From: Deltaproteobacteria bacterium | GTDB lineage: Bacteria; Myxococcota_A; UBA9160 | Assembly: GCA_003520425.1 (NCBI GenBank) | Contig: DOUU01000160.1 | Location: 3,503-13,420, forward strand | Reading direction: 5' to 3' | Length of the DNA: 9,918 bases | Part shown: piece by piece, positions 1-7,720 of the stretch | Layout: each line of letters starts with the position of its first letter | Position numbering within the stretch: position 1 is the first letter of the stretch | Made by a program: the position numbers and the translations under genes | The notes under the pieces: model-generated | Seen by the model: the letters and a program-made list of their open reading frames with translations, nothing else | Told to the model about the DNA's origin: nothing | Databases searched by the model: none

Positions 1-91
1 CCCAGCGAACCCTACGGTGCGCCTCACTCCGTGATTTTGCAGGCCCTGCAGAGACCGTGTCCTCGAGGGTGATTACGCTGGATTACCACCA

Positions 92-229
92 TCACGCCAT
101 GTCGGCAGCATTGAGGACGACGTTGTAGTCTAGAACCGTGGCGCGAGCTGCGTCCGCGACTAGGCAGGAGCCGAGCCCGATGACGAGATGACGGAAGCGA
201 ATCCTGACCACCGATCCCTTGGGCAACAT
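92..229 (-). CDS. 45-residue signal-peptide-like open frame, probably the 5' remnant of a secreted protein gene
   Basis: An ATG at 229 is preceded by AGGGGA about 9 nt upstream and opens a 45-codon frame ending in TGA at 94-92. The product begins MLPKGSVVRIRFRH, continues with a hydrophobic core LVIGLGSCLVA, and has an Ala-Arg-Ala cleavage-like site near residue 30. That is the classic layout of a Sec signal peptide. Only about 15 residues (TVLDYNVVLNAADMA) follow before the stop, so an intact product would be a tiny exported peptide. More likely it is the head of a broken gene. The mature start loosely resembles that of some PEP-CTERM surface proteins, but this is an impression only. Further stops follow in the same frame (TGA TGG TGG TAA), and the two other frames show no obvious continuation before the window edge. 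Confidence 0.3.
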   Translation of the reverse strand: MLPKGSVVRIRFRHLVIGLGSCLVADAARATVLDYNVVLNAADMA

Positions 230-517
230 GGGCGGAGTCCCCTAAAGCCCTCCCCTCCATGAGCGTGGGAGCGTGAGGTACGCGCCTCACAGTCCGTTCG
301 TCTTGCGCCGCTTGAGTTGTAGGCGATTGCTCGAAGAGCCGACCAAAAAATCAATTCTCACCGCCGTCTCTCGGCGAGCCACCCGGAGGCCCCGGGGCGG
401 ATCCGGCGATTTTCAACTCGTTGCCGTCTCCTCCGAACAGAGAGAAGGACCAGCGCTTGGAGCAAGAGCAAGGGAAGACGCGCCGGTCGCGACGGAGCCT
501 GCCACCCCTCTCGAGAC
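230..517. other. Gene-free stretch downstream of the porin gene, with a weak terminator candidate
   Basis: No reading frame here looks like a real protein. Reading the minus strand away from the porin stop, there is a 5-bp GC stem (376-372 with 366-362, loop of 5) followed, after about 11 nt, by six T residues (350-345). This could be a poor intrinsic terminator for the porin transcript, although the gap between stem and T-run is longer than usual. Two other inverted repeats are visible: GTGAGG/CCTCAC at 273-278 and 285-290, and the 10-bp palindrome GCCCCGGGGC at 389-398. I assign neither a function. Confidence 0.35.
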
Positions 518-1864
518 CTAGAAGTTGATCGTTGCCTGGAGGCCCAACACCACTGCGTCGTGGCGGCTGTAGTGCGGATCCAGCACAAACTGCAGGTCTG
601 GCTGCACGAGGAGCCAGCCCGTGAGCGCCGCTTGATAGGTGAGCTCGACGATAGACTCGTGGCTTGTCACGTCCTGGCCGGCGGCGCGTTGGCTCTCCAG
701 ATAGTCCGGCGCAAAATTGGTGTAACTAACGCCCACGGAAAGCACATCGTGGGTCCGGCCGGGGAACGGGGCGAACACCGTGAACCCGGCATTGCCATAC
801 GCGCGAAGAAGCGCACGGTCCGACAGAGGGTCGTAGCCCACGCGCAAGAACGCTCCGACTCTTGGCTTACCATCGGCACCAAGGACCAACGCCTGATCGA
901 TCATGAAGTAGACGCCGAAGGTCCCCCGGACGTTGCCCCCCGTTGAAAAGGAAGTGAGCTGCTTCGTGGTACCGAGAACACCAATCGTATACTGCCCGGG
1001 AAGATCCATTGGGCGCCGGCTTGTGGCGAACTCGGTGCCGATGGACGCGCCCTGATTGAGGCTCCAGCCGAAGCCGTAGTTGGCGCTGGTGTCATCGCCC
1101 GGATCCGCCGTATATGCGCCCACACGAAGCGCCCACTGCTCGAAGGGCCGCGCCATGAGATAGAGGCCAGGCGCCGCCAGCGGATAGAAAGGTGCAAGCT
1201 GCTGGGCGCGACCGCTCCCAAAGAAGGCGAAGCAAGCGTTTAAGAGCGGACTGGCGTAGCGGGAGACAAAGAAGTCGTCGTCTACAGCAAGCTGGCCCGC
1301 CTTCACGAGCAGCGCATCGTTCCAGAGTCTTTGTTCAAAGTAGATCTCATAGAAACGGACCGCATTCGCTGACTCGAGGCCGAGCACGGCGTTCGTGGGG
1401 AACTGGCCCACCAACTCCTGCGAGGGGAGTCCGCTCACATTGGAGTGCCAGTTCAGGTGAAACCGCCCGCCTTGCCACCCAAAAAGACGCTCAAGATCGA
1501 GATCGACACCCCAATTGGCAAACCCCTCGTATCGTACGCCGGTCGCGAAGCCACCATGCACGTTCGCCCAGATGCCCGTCGTGTAGCTCGCGTAGGGGAC
1601 GATCCCCAAATCGGCGAGCCGACTGCGTAGGCCGCTCCAATCTCCTGTGAGGTAGGGTCGGTCCCACAGGGTGTCCGAAGGTTCAGCTTGGGCAGCGAGG
1701 GCAAGCAAGAACAAGCTCGGGACGGCAAGGAGGGGAGCCACCCTCCGCCAGCGTGAGAAGGCCGTTCGGCATCGAGTGGATGAGTCACGAGGGGACCCCC
1801 GGCTCGTCGCATCGGCGTCTGCGCTACGGGTCTCATGGTTCAACGAATAGAGCGCGCTCAGCAC
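518..1864 (-). CDS. OprB-family carbohydrate-selective outer-membrane porin
   Basis: The product is a predicted outer-membrane beta-barrel of the OprB family, whose members let sugars and related solutes cross the outer membrane. A signal peptide precedes the cut after AQA (basic RWRR, then a hydrophobic stretch), and the mature part begins EPSDTLWDRPYLTGDWSG. The family's early segment is clear: a first strand about the protein's own tryptophan/aspartate motif, then YASYTTGIWANVHGG, then a strand rich in FHLNWHSNVSG. The C terminus runs QPDLQFVLDP to a final DAVVLGLQATINF; a terminal phenylalanine is the usual barrel-assembly signal. The length (about 430 mature residues) fits the family. 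The start is uncertain. I chose GTG 1864 because AAGGGAG lies about 11 nt upstream; GTG 1885 and TTG 1918 are in-frame alternatives, and any of them leaves an unusually long n-region before the hydrophobic core. It lies 67 nt downstream of the corA-like gene on the same strand, so co-transcription is possible. No local sugar genes point to a substrate. Confidence 0.87.
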   Translation of the reverse strand: MLSALYSLNHETRSADADATSRGSPRDSSTRCRTAFSRWRRVAPLLAVPSLFLLALAAQAEPSDTLWDRPYLTGDWSGLRSRLADLGIVPYASYTTGIWANVHGGFATGVRYEGFANWGVDLDLERLFGWQGGRFHLNWHSNVSGLPSQELVGQFPTNAVLGLESANAVRFYEIYFEQRLWNDALLVKAGQLAVDDDFFVSRYASPLLNACFAFFGSGRAQQLAPFYPLAAPGLYLMARPFEQWALRVGAYTADPGDDTSANYGFGWSLNQGASIGTEFATSRRPMDLPGQYTIGVLGTTKQLTSFSTGGNVRGTFGVYFMIDQALVLGADGKPRVGAFLRVGYDPLSDRALLRAYGNAGFTVFAPFPGRTHDVLSVGVSYTNFAPDYLESQRAAGQDVTSHESIVELTYQAALTGWLLVQPDLQFVLDPHYSRHDAVVLGLQATINF

Positions 1865-1931
1865 ACGGTTCGGATCTCCCTTCACCGCTGATCCGTGTCC
1901 CTCGCTTGGGGGTAACAACCCCTGATTGCGT

Positions 1932-2906
1932 TTAGATGAGGCGCCGTCGCCGTAGCCACACTGTTGTAAACAGAACAGTCAACGCGGGAAGGACCACGCC
2001 CAACCCAAAGAAGGCCCCCGCGCCGCCGACGAGACCGTTCAGCCAAGCGAAGTTCATACCAAAGAAGCCCGTCAAGAAGGTGATCGGAAGAAAGATGAGG
2101 GAGACGAGTGTAAGCCGGTTGATCTGCTCACCCTGGCGCTGCGCGATGGCCGTCGCATAGTCCTGAACGATGTCTGCACTCCAGCGGAGGCGTTCGTGAA
2201 GTCGATGCTCGATGTCCTGGACCTGCTCCGCGTAGTCGTTTAACTCGCTGGCACCGCGAGCATCCATGCCAGGTACCGCTTCGACACCGACCATCGCCAA
2301 CCGGACTGCACTGCCGTAGCAGTCGAGATCAAACCACACAGACTGGACGCTCTGGAGTCGTTTCTTCAACGTCGTGAAGTCGATGGATCCCGGTTCCCGT
2401 TCGAGCTGGTCGTGAATACGCTGAATCCTCGAGTCGGCATTGCTGATCGCCTCGCCAAGGGTGCCAAGAAGCAGCTGCAGAAGGATAGCGGCTGCCTGGT
2501 AGGGGCTCTTCTCAAGCTCCGCGACGCGCTCCGCGAAATGCCGCCGTACCTCGTCCAGCACCGCTGGATCGCCGTTCCATACGGTCAATAGATGGTGACG
2601 GGTGCAAAGGACGTGGATCTCCACCAGGTTGCCCGACCGATCTGCCAACCAGGTAACCACGCGCAGACGTTCCTTGGATACTGCGATGCGTCCTGCCTGC
2701 CCGAAGGGCCGCACCCATCCGAGGTCGGGGTCTTCCAACCCGAGTAGGGAGAGGAGATCGGTACGCGCTGCTTCATCGGCATTTGCGAGATCGAGCCAGA
2801 AGAATTTGCCGGACGCAACGAGCTCGCGGAGGTCGCTCGTGTCTTTCAATGGCCGTAGGCCGATTGAGTTCACGATCGTTGCGGTCGTGGGGACGCATGA
2901 CGACAT
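1932..2906 (-). CDS. corA: CorA-type divalent cation (Mg2+/Co2+ or Zn2+) transporter
   Basis: A 324-residue member of the CorA/2-TM-GxN family, inner-membrane channels that work as pentamers to move Mg2+ or related divalent cations. Residues 1 to about 210 form the cytoplasmic alpha/beta funnel domain, followed by long helices (to about 265) leading to TM1 (about 267-286). TM1 ends in the signature FFGMNF, with Gly-Met-Asn at 283-285, the ion-selecting motif. TM2 spans about 297-317, and the chain ends in a basic LRRRRLI tail, as expected on the cytoplasmic side. The periplasmic loop after GMN is AWLNGLVGG rather than the acidic loop of classical CorA, so substrate preference (Mg, Co, Zn, Ni) is not settled. 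ATG 2906 is preferred over the upstream 2930 because AGGAG stands 8 nt before it. The upstream 10-mer AGGAGACAAG is identical to the one before the ppk2 gene. A truncated paralogue lies just upstream. Confidence 0.92.
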   Translation of the reverse strand: MSSCVPTTATIVNSIGLRPLKDTSDLRELVASGKFFWLDLANADEAARTDLLSLLGLEDPDLGWVRPFGQAGRIAVSKERLRVVTWLADRSGNLVEIHVLCTRHHLLTVWNGDPAVLDEVRRHFAERVAELEKSPYQAAAILLQLLLGTLGEAISNADSRIQRIHDQLEREPGSIDFTTLKKRLQSVQSVWFDLDCYGSAVRLAMVGVEAVPGMDARGASELNDYAEQVQDIEHRLHERLRWSADIVQDYATAIAQRQGEQINRLTLVSLIFLPITFLTGFFGMNFAWLNGLVGGAGAFFGLGVVLPALTVLFTTVWLRRRRLI

Positions 2907-3125
2907 CAGCTTGTCTCCTTTCCGGATCACGGATTGGCAGAGCCAAGAGACTCGGTGGGCTCGCTGATCGGCGAGGTCCTACCACAAAACGCAAGATCAG
3001 CGTACGCGGAAACCACCATGAACTCGGGCTTCAACAATTTGCTTCCCACACCACTCGCGGAGCTCAGGCCATGAAAGGGAAGGACCGATCCCGCTTCCCG
3101 GACGAGCTCCGGATTGCTCTCGTGG

Positions 3126-3857
3126 CTACGACAGCGCATCGGGCCTCCCGAATCGCGGAGGCCATCTTCTCCGGCATCGGCGTATGGAGGCCGCGGCCCA
3201 ATTCCGTGGGGCATCCATGCCGGATACCGCCTCGACACCGACCATCGCCAGCCGAACCGCACTGCCAAAGCGGTCGAAAGCCGACCACGCGGATTGGAAC
3301 CGATGAAGTCGCTTCTTGAGCATCGCAAAGTCGATCGAGGCAGGTTCCCGCTCGAGCTGATCGCGGAGGTCCTGAATTCTCGAATCCAGATTGCTGATGG
3401 CCGTGCCCAGCGTTTCCAGCAAGAGTTGCAAGAGGATGCCTGCTAAAAAATACGGGCTCTTCTCGAGCTCTCCCTCCCGTTCGGCGAAATTTTGCCGGGC
3501 CTCGCTCAGGATGGCGGGATCCCCGGACCACACGGTTACCAAGCAACGCCGGGTACAGAGAACGTGTAGCTCGCAGAGGTCCCCAGCGGGCCCGGCCAAC
3601 CAGGTAACTGCGCGTAACCCTTCCTTCGAGATTGTGATGCAACCTTCCTGCCCGAAGCGTCGCATCCACGAGATCTCAGGCCCTTCGAAGTTCAGGTTTG
3701 TCAGCAGATCGCTCCAAGCCTCTCCATCGCCAATCGAGATGTCGAGCCAGAAGAGTCTCTCGCTTGCGACAATCTCACGGAGGGTGTTTTCGTCCTTCAC
3801 TGGCCGCATGCCGGCTGAATCAACGACCGTCACACTCGTCGGAGTGGATGAAGACAT
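3126..3857 (-). CDS. CorA-like paralogue truncated before its membrane domain (probable pseudogene)
   Basis: The 243-residue frame aligns without gaps to the neighbouring full-length CorA-like protein from residue 1 to 216, with 137 identities by hand count (about 63%). Conserved blocks include FWLD, VTWLA, HVLCTR, LEKSPY, ILLQLLL, DQLEREP and VRLAMVGVEA. Similarity ends abruptly at Gly-Met-Asp-Ala (216). The last 27 codons are an arginine/proline-rich tail unlike the paralogue, and the stop follows. Both transmembrane helices and the GMN motif are missing, and I found no trace of them in any minus frame down to 2930. The product cannot be a transporter by itself. It is either a decaying duplicate or, less likely, a soluble funnel-domain protein that could mix with the neighbouring CorA pentamer. 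No stop or frameshift interrupts the conserved part, which suggests a recent break or some remaining selection. ATG 3857 has AAGGG about 9 nt upstream. Confidence 0.85.
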   Translation of the reverse strand: MSSSTPTSVTVVDSAGMRPVKDENTLREIVASERLFWLDISIGDGEAWSDLLTNLNFEGPEISWMRRFGQEGCITISKEGLRAVTWLAGPAGDLCELHVLCTRRCLVTVWSGDPAILSEARQNFAEREGELEKSPYFLAGILLQLLLETLGTAISNLDSRIQDLRDQLEREPASIDFAMLKKRLHRFQSAWSAFDRFGSAVRLAMVGVEAVSGMDAPRNWAAASIRRCRRRWPPRFGRPDALS

Positions 3858-3870
3858 TGGCCAGCCCTTC

Positions 3871-4029
3871 TCATCGGCTCACGGTTTTTCGCAGGGCCGG
3901 AACCGCGGGAGGAATCGCTGGAGCTCGGGAGCGCGGCGGGGATGAAATGGCTAGCGATCCTCGGGGGCTCCCGTTCGATCGAGGACACGCCGCCGTCCCG
4001 TAGGCCGATCGATCCCTTTGGATGCGCAT
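3871..4029 (-). CDS. Possible 52-residue small ORF in the gap between ppk2 and the truncated corA
   Basis: ATG 4029 has AGGAG at a short spacing (AGGAGTATC then ATG) and opens a 52-codon frame to TGA at 3873-3871, filling most of the 225-nt gap. The product starts MRIQRDRSAYGTAAC and is rich in Arg, Pro, Ser and Ala. It has no hydrophobic segment and no motif I recognise. Composition of this kind is common for random frames in GC-rich DNA, so the only support is the ribosome site and the position within the operon. Confidence 0.18.
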   Translation of the reverse strand: MRIQRDRSAYGTAACPRSNGSPRGSLAISSPPRSRAPAIPPAVPALRKTVSR

Positions 4030-4082
4030 GATACTCCTGCTCGCGTCATGCGGAGCCGCGGCGCTACGTCTCCACCGGAGTT

Positions 4083-4988
4083 TCAGGTTGCGTGCAGGCT
4101 GTGGCGGCGGCTAGCGGACTTGCCCGGGCGCGCCCTCTTCTCCTTTCCCTGTTCTTCTCCCTCGGCCTCCGCCGCATGGTACTTGGCGCGAATCTCCTTC
4201 AGGTTCACCTGGGTAGGCGGCAGCTTCAGGTTCATGTCCTCCATGGTCTCCGTGATGATCTGCGAGATCGCCAGATCCCGGAACCACTTGTGGTTGGAGG
4301 GAATGACGTACCAGGGCGCGTGCTTCGTGCTCGTCTTTTCCATCGCCTCTTCGTAGGCCTCGATATACTTCGGCCAGAGCTCGCGCTCCGAATAGTCGCT
4401 CTCGCTGATCTTCCAATGCCGCGCCGGGTCCTCGAGCCGCAGCCTGAAGCGCTCGAGCTGTTCTTCGGGACTGATATGCAGATAGAACTTGAGGATGCGC
4501 GTGCCATTTTCGCTCAGCATCTTCTCGAAGTCGTTGATGAGCCCGTAGCGCCTTGACCACGCGGACTTCGGGACCATATTGTGCACGCGTACCACGAGCA
4601 CGTCCTCGTAGTGCGACCGGTTGAAGATCACCACTTGGCCCTTGGCGGGCGCGCCGAGGTGTGCACGCCAGAGGAAGCCGTGGGCCGCCTCGAGCTTGCT
4701 TGGCTGCTTAAATCCGATCGAGATCGTCCCCTGTGGGTTCATGCCGCTAAAAAGATGCCGCACCACGCCATCCTTGCCGCCCGCATCGAGCGCTTGAAGC
4801 ACCACGAGCAGCGACTGATCGCCGTCGGCGTAGAGCAGGTACTGAAGCTTGTCCATCCGCTCCACGTGCTTTTGAATCTCGGGCAAGGCCTTCTCATGGG
4901 ATTCATGCTTGCCGGTGTAGGAAGGATCGACCTTCGAGAGGCGGACCTTCGTACCGGGTTCGACCAACAACTTCTTACGACAGTTCAT
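4083..4988 (-). CDS. ppk2: Polyphosphate kinase 2 family protein (polyphosphate:nucleotide phosphotransferase)
   Basis: A 301-residue PPK2-type enzyme of the P-loop kinase fold. It transfers phosphate between inorganic polyphosphate and nucleotides in the cytoplasm; enzymes of this subgroup typically phosphorylate AMP and/or ADP at polyphosphate expense. Visible are the N-terminal VEPGTKVRLSKVDPSYTG typical of the single-domain subgroup; Walker A LDAGGKDG (67-74); SGMNPQG (81-87); the Walker B region VVIFNRSHYEDVLVVRV (119-135); an arginine-rich lid ERFRLRLEDPARHWK (179-193); and HAPWYVIPSNHKWFRD (223-238). All expected catalytic elements are present. The C terminus adds a charged, lysine/arginine-rich tail (about 272-301). 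I chose ATG 4988 over 5042 because AGGAGA (5003-4998) precedes it at good spacing; that site overlaps the TAG stop of the ATPase gene, which implies translational coupling. Nucleotide preference (AMP or ADP) cannot be read by eye. Confidence 0.95.
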   Translation of the reverse strand: MNCRKKLLVEPGTKVRLSKVDPSYTGKHESHEKALPEIQKHVERMDKLQYLLYADGDQSLLVVLQALDAGGKDGVVRHLFSGMNPQGTISIGFKQPSKLEAAHGFLWRAHLGAPAKGQVVIFNRSHYEDVLVVRVHNMVPKSAWSRRYGLINDFEKMLSENGTRILKFYLHISPEEQLERFRLRLEDPARHWKISESDYSERELWPKYIEAYEEAMEKTSTKHAPWYVIPSNHKWFRDLAISQIITETMEDMNLKLPPTQVNLKEIRAKYHAAEAEGEEQGKEKRARPGKSASRRHSLHAT

Positions 4989-4997
4989 AAGCCCTTG

Positions 4998-5004
4998 TCT
5001 CCTA
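4998..5004 (-). promoter_or_regulatory. Ribosome-binding site of ppk2 overlapping the ATPase stop codon
   Basis: On the minus strand the ATPase TAG stop and the AGGAGA site read as one string, TAGGAGA, 9 nt before the ppk2 ATG at 4988. The overlap suggests that ribosomes finishing the ATPase help start ppk2. The 10-mer AGGAGACAAG recurs before the corA-like gene (2919-2910). Confidence 0.7.
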
Positions 5005-7629
5005 CGACCGCGCCAACGGCGATTTCGCGAAGGCGTGCGCATGCGGATGCAGCGCTCGGTTCACGAGGCCCACGCTCTTCCGCTGACGGGTCGTCCCGTG
5101 ATCGGCGAACCGCTCCGTGGCGAGGCGAACGCCGCCCAACACTGCCATCCAGGCCAGGTTGTACGCCCAAACCCAGCCGATCAGCTTCCAGGAGATCGCA
5201 GGAACCAGCCAACCCGAGGCACACATCAGGACCGCGAAGACTTGCGTGCCCATGATCGACCAGAACAGCGCCGGCGCGGGGAAGGGAGGAAGGAAGAACC
5301 ATTTGTCTGTTCGCGTGACGAACAGCATCAGATGCCCCCCGGCAATGAGCTGGAGGAACATGGCGGTCTGCAGTTCGCCCTTCATCGTGAACCCCAAAAG
5401 CTGCTGCGCAGCCGGGTCGGAGAGGGCTTCCATCCCGATCATCAGCATCAGGAAGGACTGAGCTACAGAGAACAAGCCGAGAACGCTAGAGACTCCAAGA
5501 ATTCGCGGCATGCGCCAGCGGATCGGCTTCGCGCTCACGGTCGTGTTGTCGTACGCAATGGTCATGATCGGCAGGTCATCGAGCAGCGACATCACGACGA
5601 TCATGATCGCCGTCACCGGAACGAACCTGTAGGCGAGCATCGACAGCACCACTAGGAACATGATATCCATGGTGAGCGCAACACGATATATTGTATAGCT
5701 CGTGATGCGAGCGAAAATGCGGCGCGCCTCATCGATGGCACTGTTGATGACAGACAGGCCGGGGGCGGTCAAGATCAGCGCTGCGGCGCTGCGCGCCGCA
5801 TCGGTGGCACCCGAGACCGCTGTGCCGCAATCCGCCTGCTTGAGTGCAGGGGCATCGTTGACGCCGTCCCCCGTCATCGCCACGAGATGCCCCCGCTGTT
5901 GCAGCGACTTGACGATCGCGTACTTGTGCTCCGGGAAGACGCGGGCGAAACCATCGGCCCGCTCGATTGCTTCGATCACCTGCGGGTGCACGTTGTTCGG
6001 GTCCATTTCCTTCGGGAACGCATCGGCGGCGGCGACGATGTGTGTCCCCATGCCGAGTTGGCGCGCCGTCTCGATCGCAATGGCCGTATCGTCACCAGTA
6101 ATCATCTTGACGCGTACACCCTTCGCGTTGGCTTGGTCGATGGTGGCCCTCGAGTCGTCCCGCGGCGGGTCGAACATGGGTAGAATTCCAAGCAGGGACC
6201 ACGTCTTGCCGCCGTCCTCCGAGCGCGCGACGCCGAGCGCGCGTGACCCCTTCGAGGCGAGCGCATCTACGGTCTGCTTAACCTTCGCAGCCACGTCGGC
6301 CGGCGGCTCGGCAAGGTCGACGATCGCCTGTGGCGCGCCCTTCGCCACCATGATCGTTTTGCCGGAAGGGTCGGTGACCGTACCCACCGTACGCTTCGTC
6401 ACCGGATCGAAAGGTGTGAATTTGACCAGTTTCCAGTTCTTGAGCGTGGCCGAGTCCTTCAACGCTGTGATCACTGCGGTGTCGATGGCATCGCGATCCT
6501 CGAGCCTCGAGGCCAGCGCAGCCGCAAGGATGCAGTCCTGCTCGTCCTTGGCGGCAAGCAAAATGGGTTCGCTCAGCGAGAGCTGATTCTTGGTTAGCGT
6601 GCCGGTTTTGTCTGAGCAGAGGATCTCGACGCCGGCCATCTCCTCGATGGCAGAAAGCTTGGTCACGATTGCTTTTTCCTTCGAGAGGCGCAGCGCCCCG
6701 AGGGCCATCGTGATCGAGAACACCGCCGGCGTGGTCACAGGAACAGCCGCAACCATCAGCACGAGCACAAATTGCAAGATATTGAGTGCCGGCTGGACGC
6801 CCCAGTTGTGTGCGACGACGATGTCGTGGTGTACCGCAGCGATCACCATCGCCAGTGACAGCCCCACGGCAAGGGCGATTAGGAAATTCGTGATCTGAAG
6901 CATGGCTTGCTGCGCGTGGCTCACGGAGCCCGCGCCGGCCACAAGTTTCGCCGTTCGGCCAAAGAACGTGTTGGAGCCGGTGCTGATGACCACACCCTCC
7001 ATCTCGCCCTGCTTGACGACGCTGCCCGAATAGGCGGCGTCGCCGATCTTCTTGTTTGCTGGAACCGATTCGCCGGTCAGCGCCGCCTGGTCGATCGCTG
7101 CGAAGTCGCCGGCGAGTAGCCTCATATCGGCCGGCACGATGACTCCAAGCCGGATCTTGGCGATGTCGCCTGGGACCAACATGGCCGACTGTACGGTCTG
7201 CCATTTTCCATCGCGCAGCACCGTCGCCTCCGGTGCGAGACCCTTGCGAAGCTCAGCCAGCGCATTGCTCGCTTTGCGGTCCTGCCAGAACTCCAATCCG
7301 GCGTTGAACAGCAGAACGCCGAGGATGATGGTGAAGTCGTCCCAGCGTCCAAGCAGCGCCGAAACGAAAGCCGATGCTTCGATGATGTACGCCATCGAGC
7401 CGGTGAAGTAGCCAACGATCTGGTGGGCGAGGCTTTCTGGTTTTTCGATGAGTGCGTTCGGCCCATATTTCGAGAGGCGCTGATTGGCTTCGGCGCTGCT
7501 CAACCCCAGGTCGGGCTTGACGCCTAGTTTGGCGACAACATCACCGACCGGTGCCTTCTCGAGATCGATCTCAGGACCAGAGGCTCCTGCGTTGAGACCG
7601 GCACGCAATTGCGGTGTGGCCTGCGACAT
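5002..7629 (-). CDS. P3A-type plasma-membrane proton-exporting P-type ATPase
   Basis: An 875-residue P-type ATPase that should pump H+ out across the inner membrane using ATP. Order of parts: N-terminal cytoplasmic region with LSSAEANQRLSKYGPN (43-58); M1-M2 (about 70-114); actuator domain with LTGES (184-188); M3-M4 (about 250-311) with VPVTTPAVF in M4; phosphorylation site CSDKTGTLTKN with Asp340; nucleotide domain with KGAP (430-433); FDPPRDD (486-492), a hallmark of the P3A group; TGD (511-513); hinge GDGVNDAPALK (587-597); and M5-M10 (about 646-832). M6 has LLDDLPIMTIAYD, so Asp685 lines up with the proton-binding Asp684 of the plant pump AHA2. M5 has Asp655 where AHA2 has Arg655. The large C-terminal autoinhibitory domain of plant and fungal pumps is absent; only about 40 residues follow M10. 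ATG 7629 has GAGGG 5 nt upstream, while the longer GTG start at 7683 lacks a good site. First gene of the block, coupled to ppk2. Confidence 0.95.
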   Translation of the reverse strand: MSQATPQLRAGLNAGASGPEIDLEKAPVGDVVAKLGVKPDLGLSSAEANQRLSKYGPNALIEKPESLAHQIVGYFTGSMAYIIEASAFVSALLGRWDDFTIILGVLLFNAGLEFWQDRKASNALAELRKGLAPEATVLRDGKWQTVQSAMLVPGDIAKIRLGVIVPADMRLLAGDFAAIDQAALTGESVPANKKIGDAAYSGSVVKQGEMEGVVISTGSNTFFGRTAKLVAGAGSVSHAQQAMLQITNFLIALAVGLSLAMVIAAVHHDIVVAHNWGVQPALNILQFVLVLMVAAVPVTTPAVFSITMALGALRLSKEKAIVTKLSAIEEMAGVEILCSDKTGTLTKNQLSLSEPILLAAKDEQDCILAAALASRLEDRDAIDTAVITALKDSATLKNWKLVKFTPFDPVTKRTVGTVTDPSGKTIMVAKGAPQAIVDLAEPPADVAAKVKQTVDALASKGSRALGVARSEDGGKTWSLLGILPMFDPPRDDSRATIDQANAKGVRVKMITGDDTAIAIETARQLGMGTHIVAAADAFPKEMDPNNVHPQVIEAIERADGFARVFPEHKYAIVKSLQQRGHLVAMTGDGVNDAPALKQADCGTAVSGATDAARSAAALILTAPGLSVINSAIDEARRIFARITSYTIYRVALTMDIMFLVVLSMLAYRFVPVTAIMIVVMSLLDDLPIMTIAYDNTTVSAKPIRWRMPRILGVSSVLGLFSVAQSFLMLMIGMEALSDPAAQQLLGFTMKGELQTAMFLQLIAGGHLMLFVTRTDKWFFLPPFPAPALFWSIMGTQVFAVLMCASGWLVPAISWKLIGWVWAYNLAWMAVLGGVRLATERFADHGTTRQRKSVGLVNRALHPHAHAFAKSPLARS

Positions 7630-7705
7630 GGTGCCCTCGCGGTTGGATTTCCATCGTCCAGGCTGCTGCAAAGGGCGTTCCACGGATTGAGGGCCAGGAC
7701 CAACC

Positions 7706-7720
7706 TATCGCGATATCGCG
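7706..7720. promoter_or_regulatory. Overlapping palindromes upstream of the ATPase gene (candidate operator)
   Basis: The string TATCGCGATATCGCG contains two overlapping perfect palindromes: TATCGCGATA (7706-7715) and CGCGATATCGCG (7709-7720). It lies about 80 nt upstream of the ATPase ATG at 7629, a normal place for a dimeric regulator to bind. No regulator gene is in the window, and I could not place a convincing -35/-10 pair beside it. Confidence 0.35.

Noticed and set aside
1453..1836. 127-codon minus-strand frame with an ATG inside the porin gene
   Set aside because: It overlaps the porin coding sequence in another frame, and the porin frame carries the signal peptide and family motifs.
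4581..5255. Long plus-strand frames opposite ppk2 and the ATPase, including 5702-6586
   Set aside because: These are antisense shadows of strongly conserved genes in GC-rich DNA, with no recognisable domain and no ribosome site evidence.
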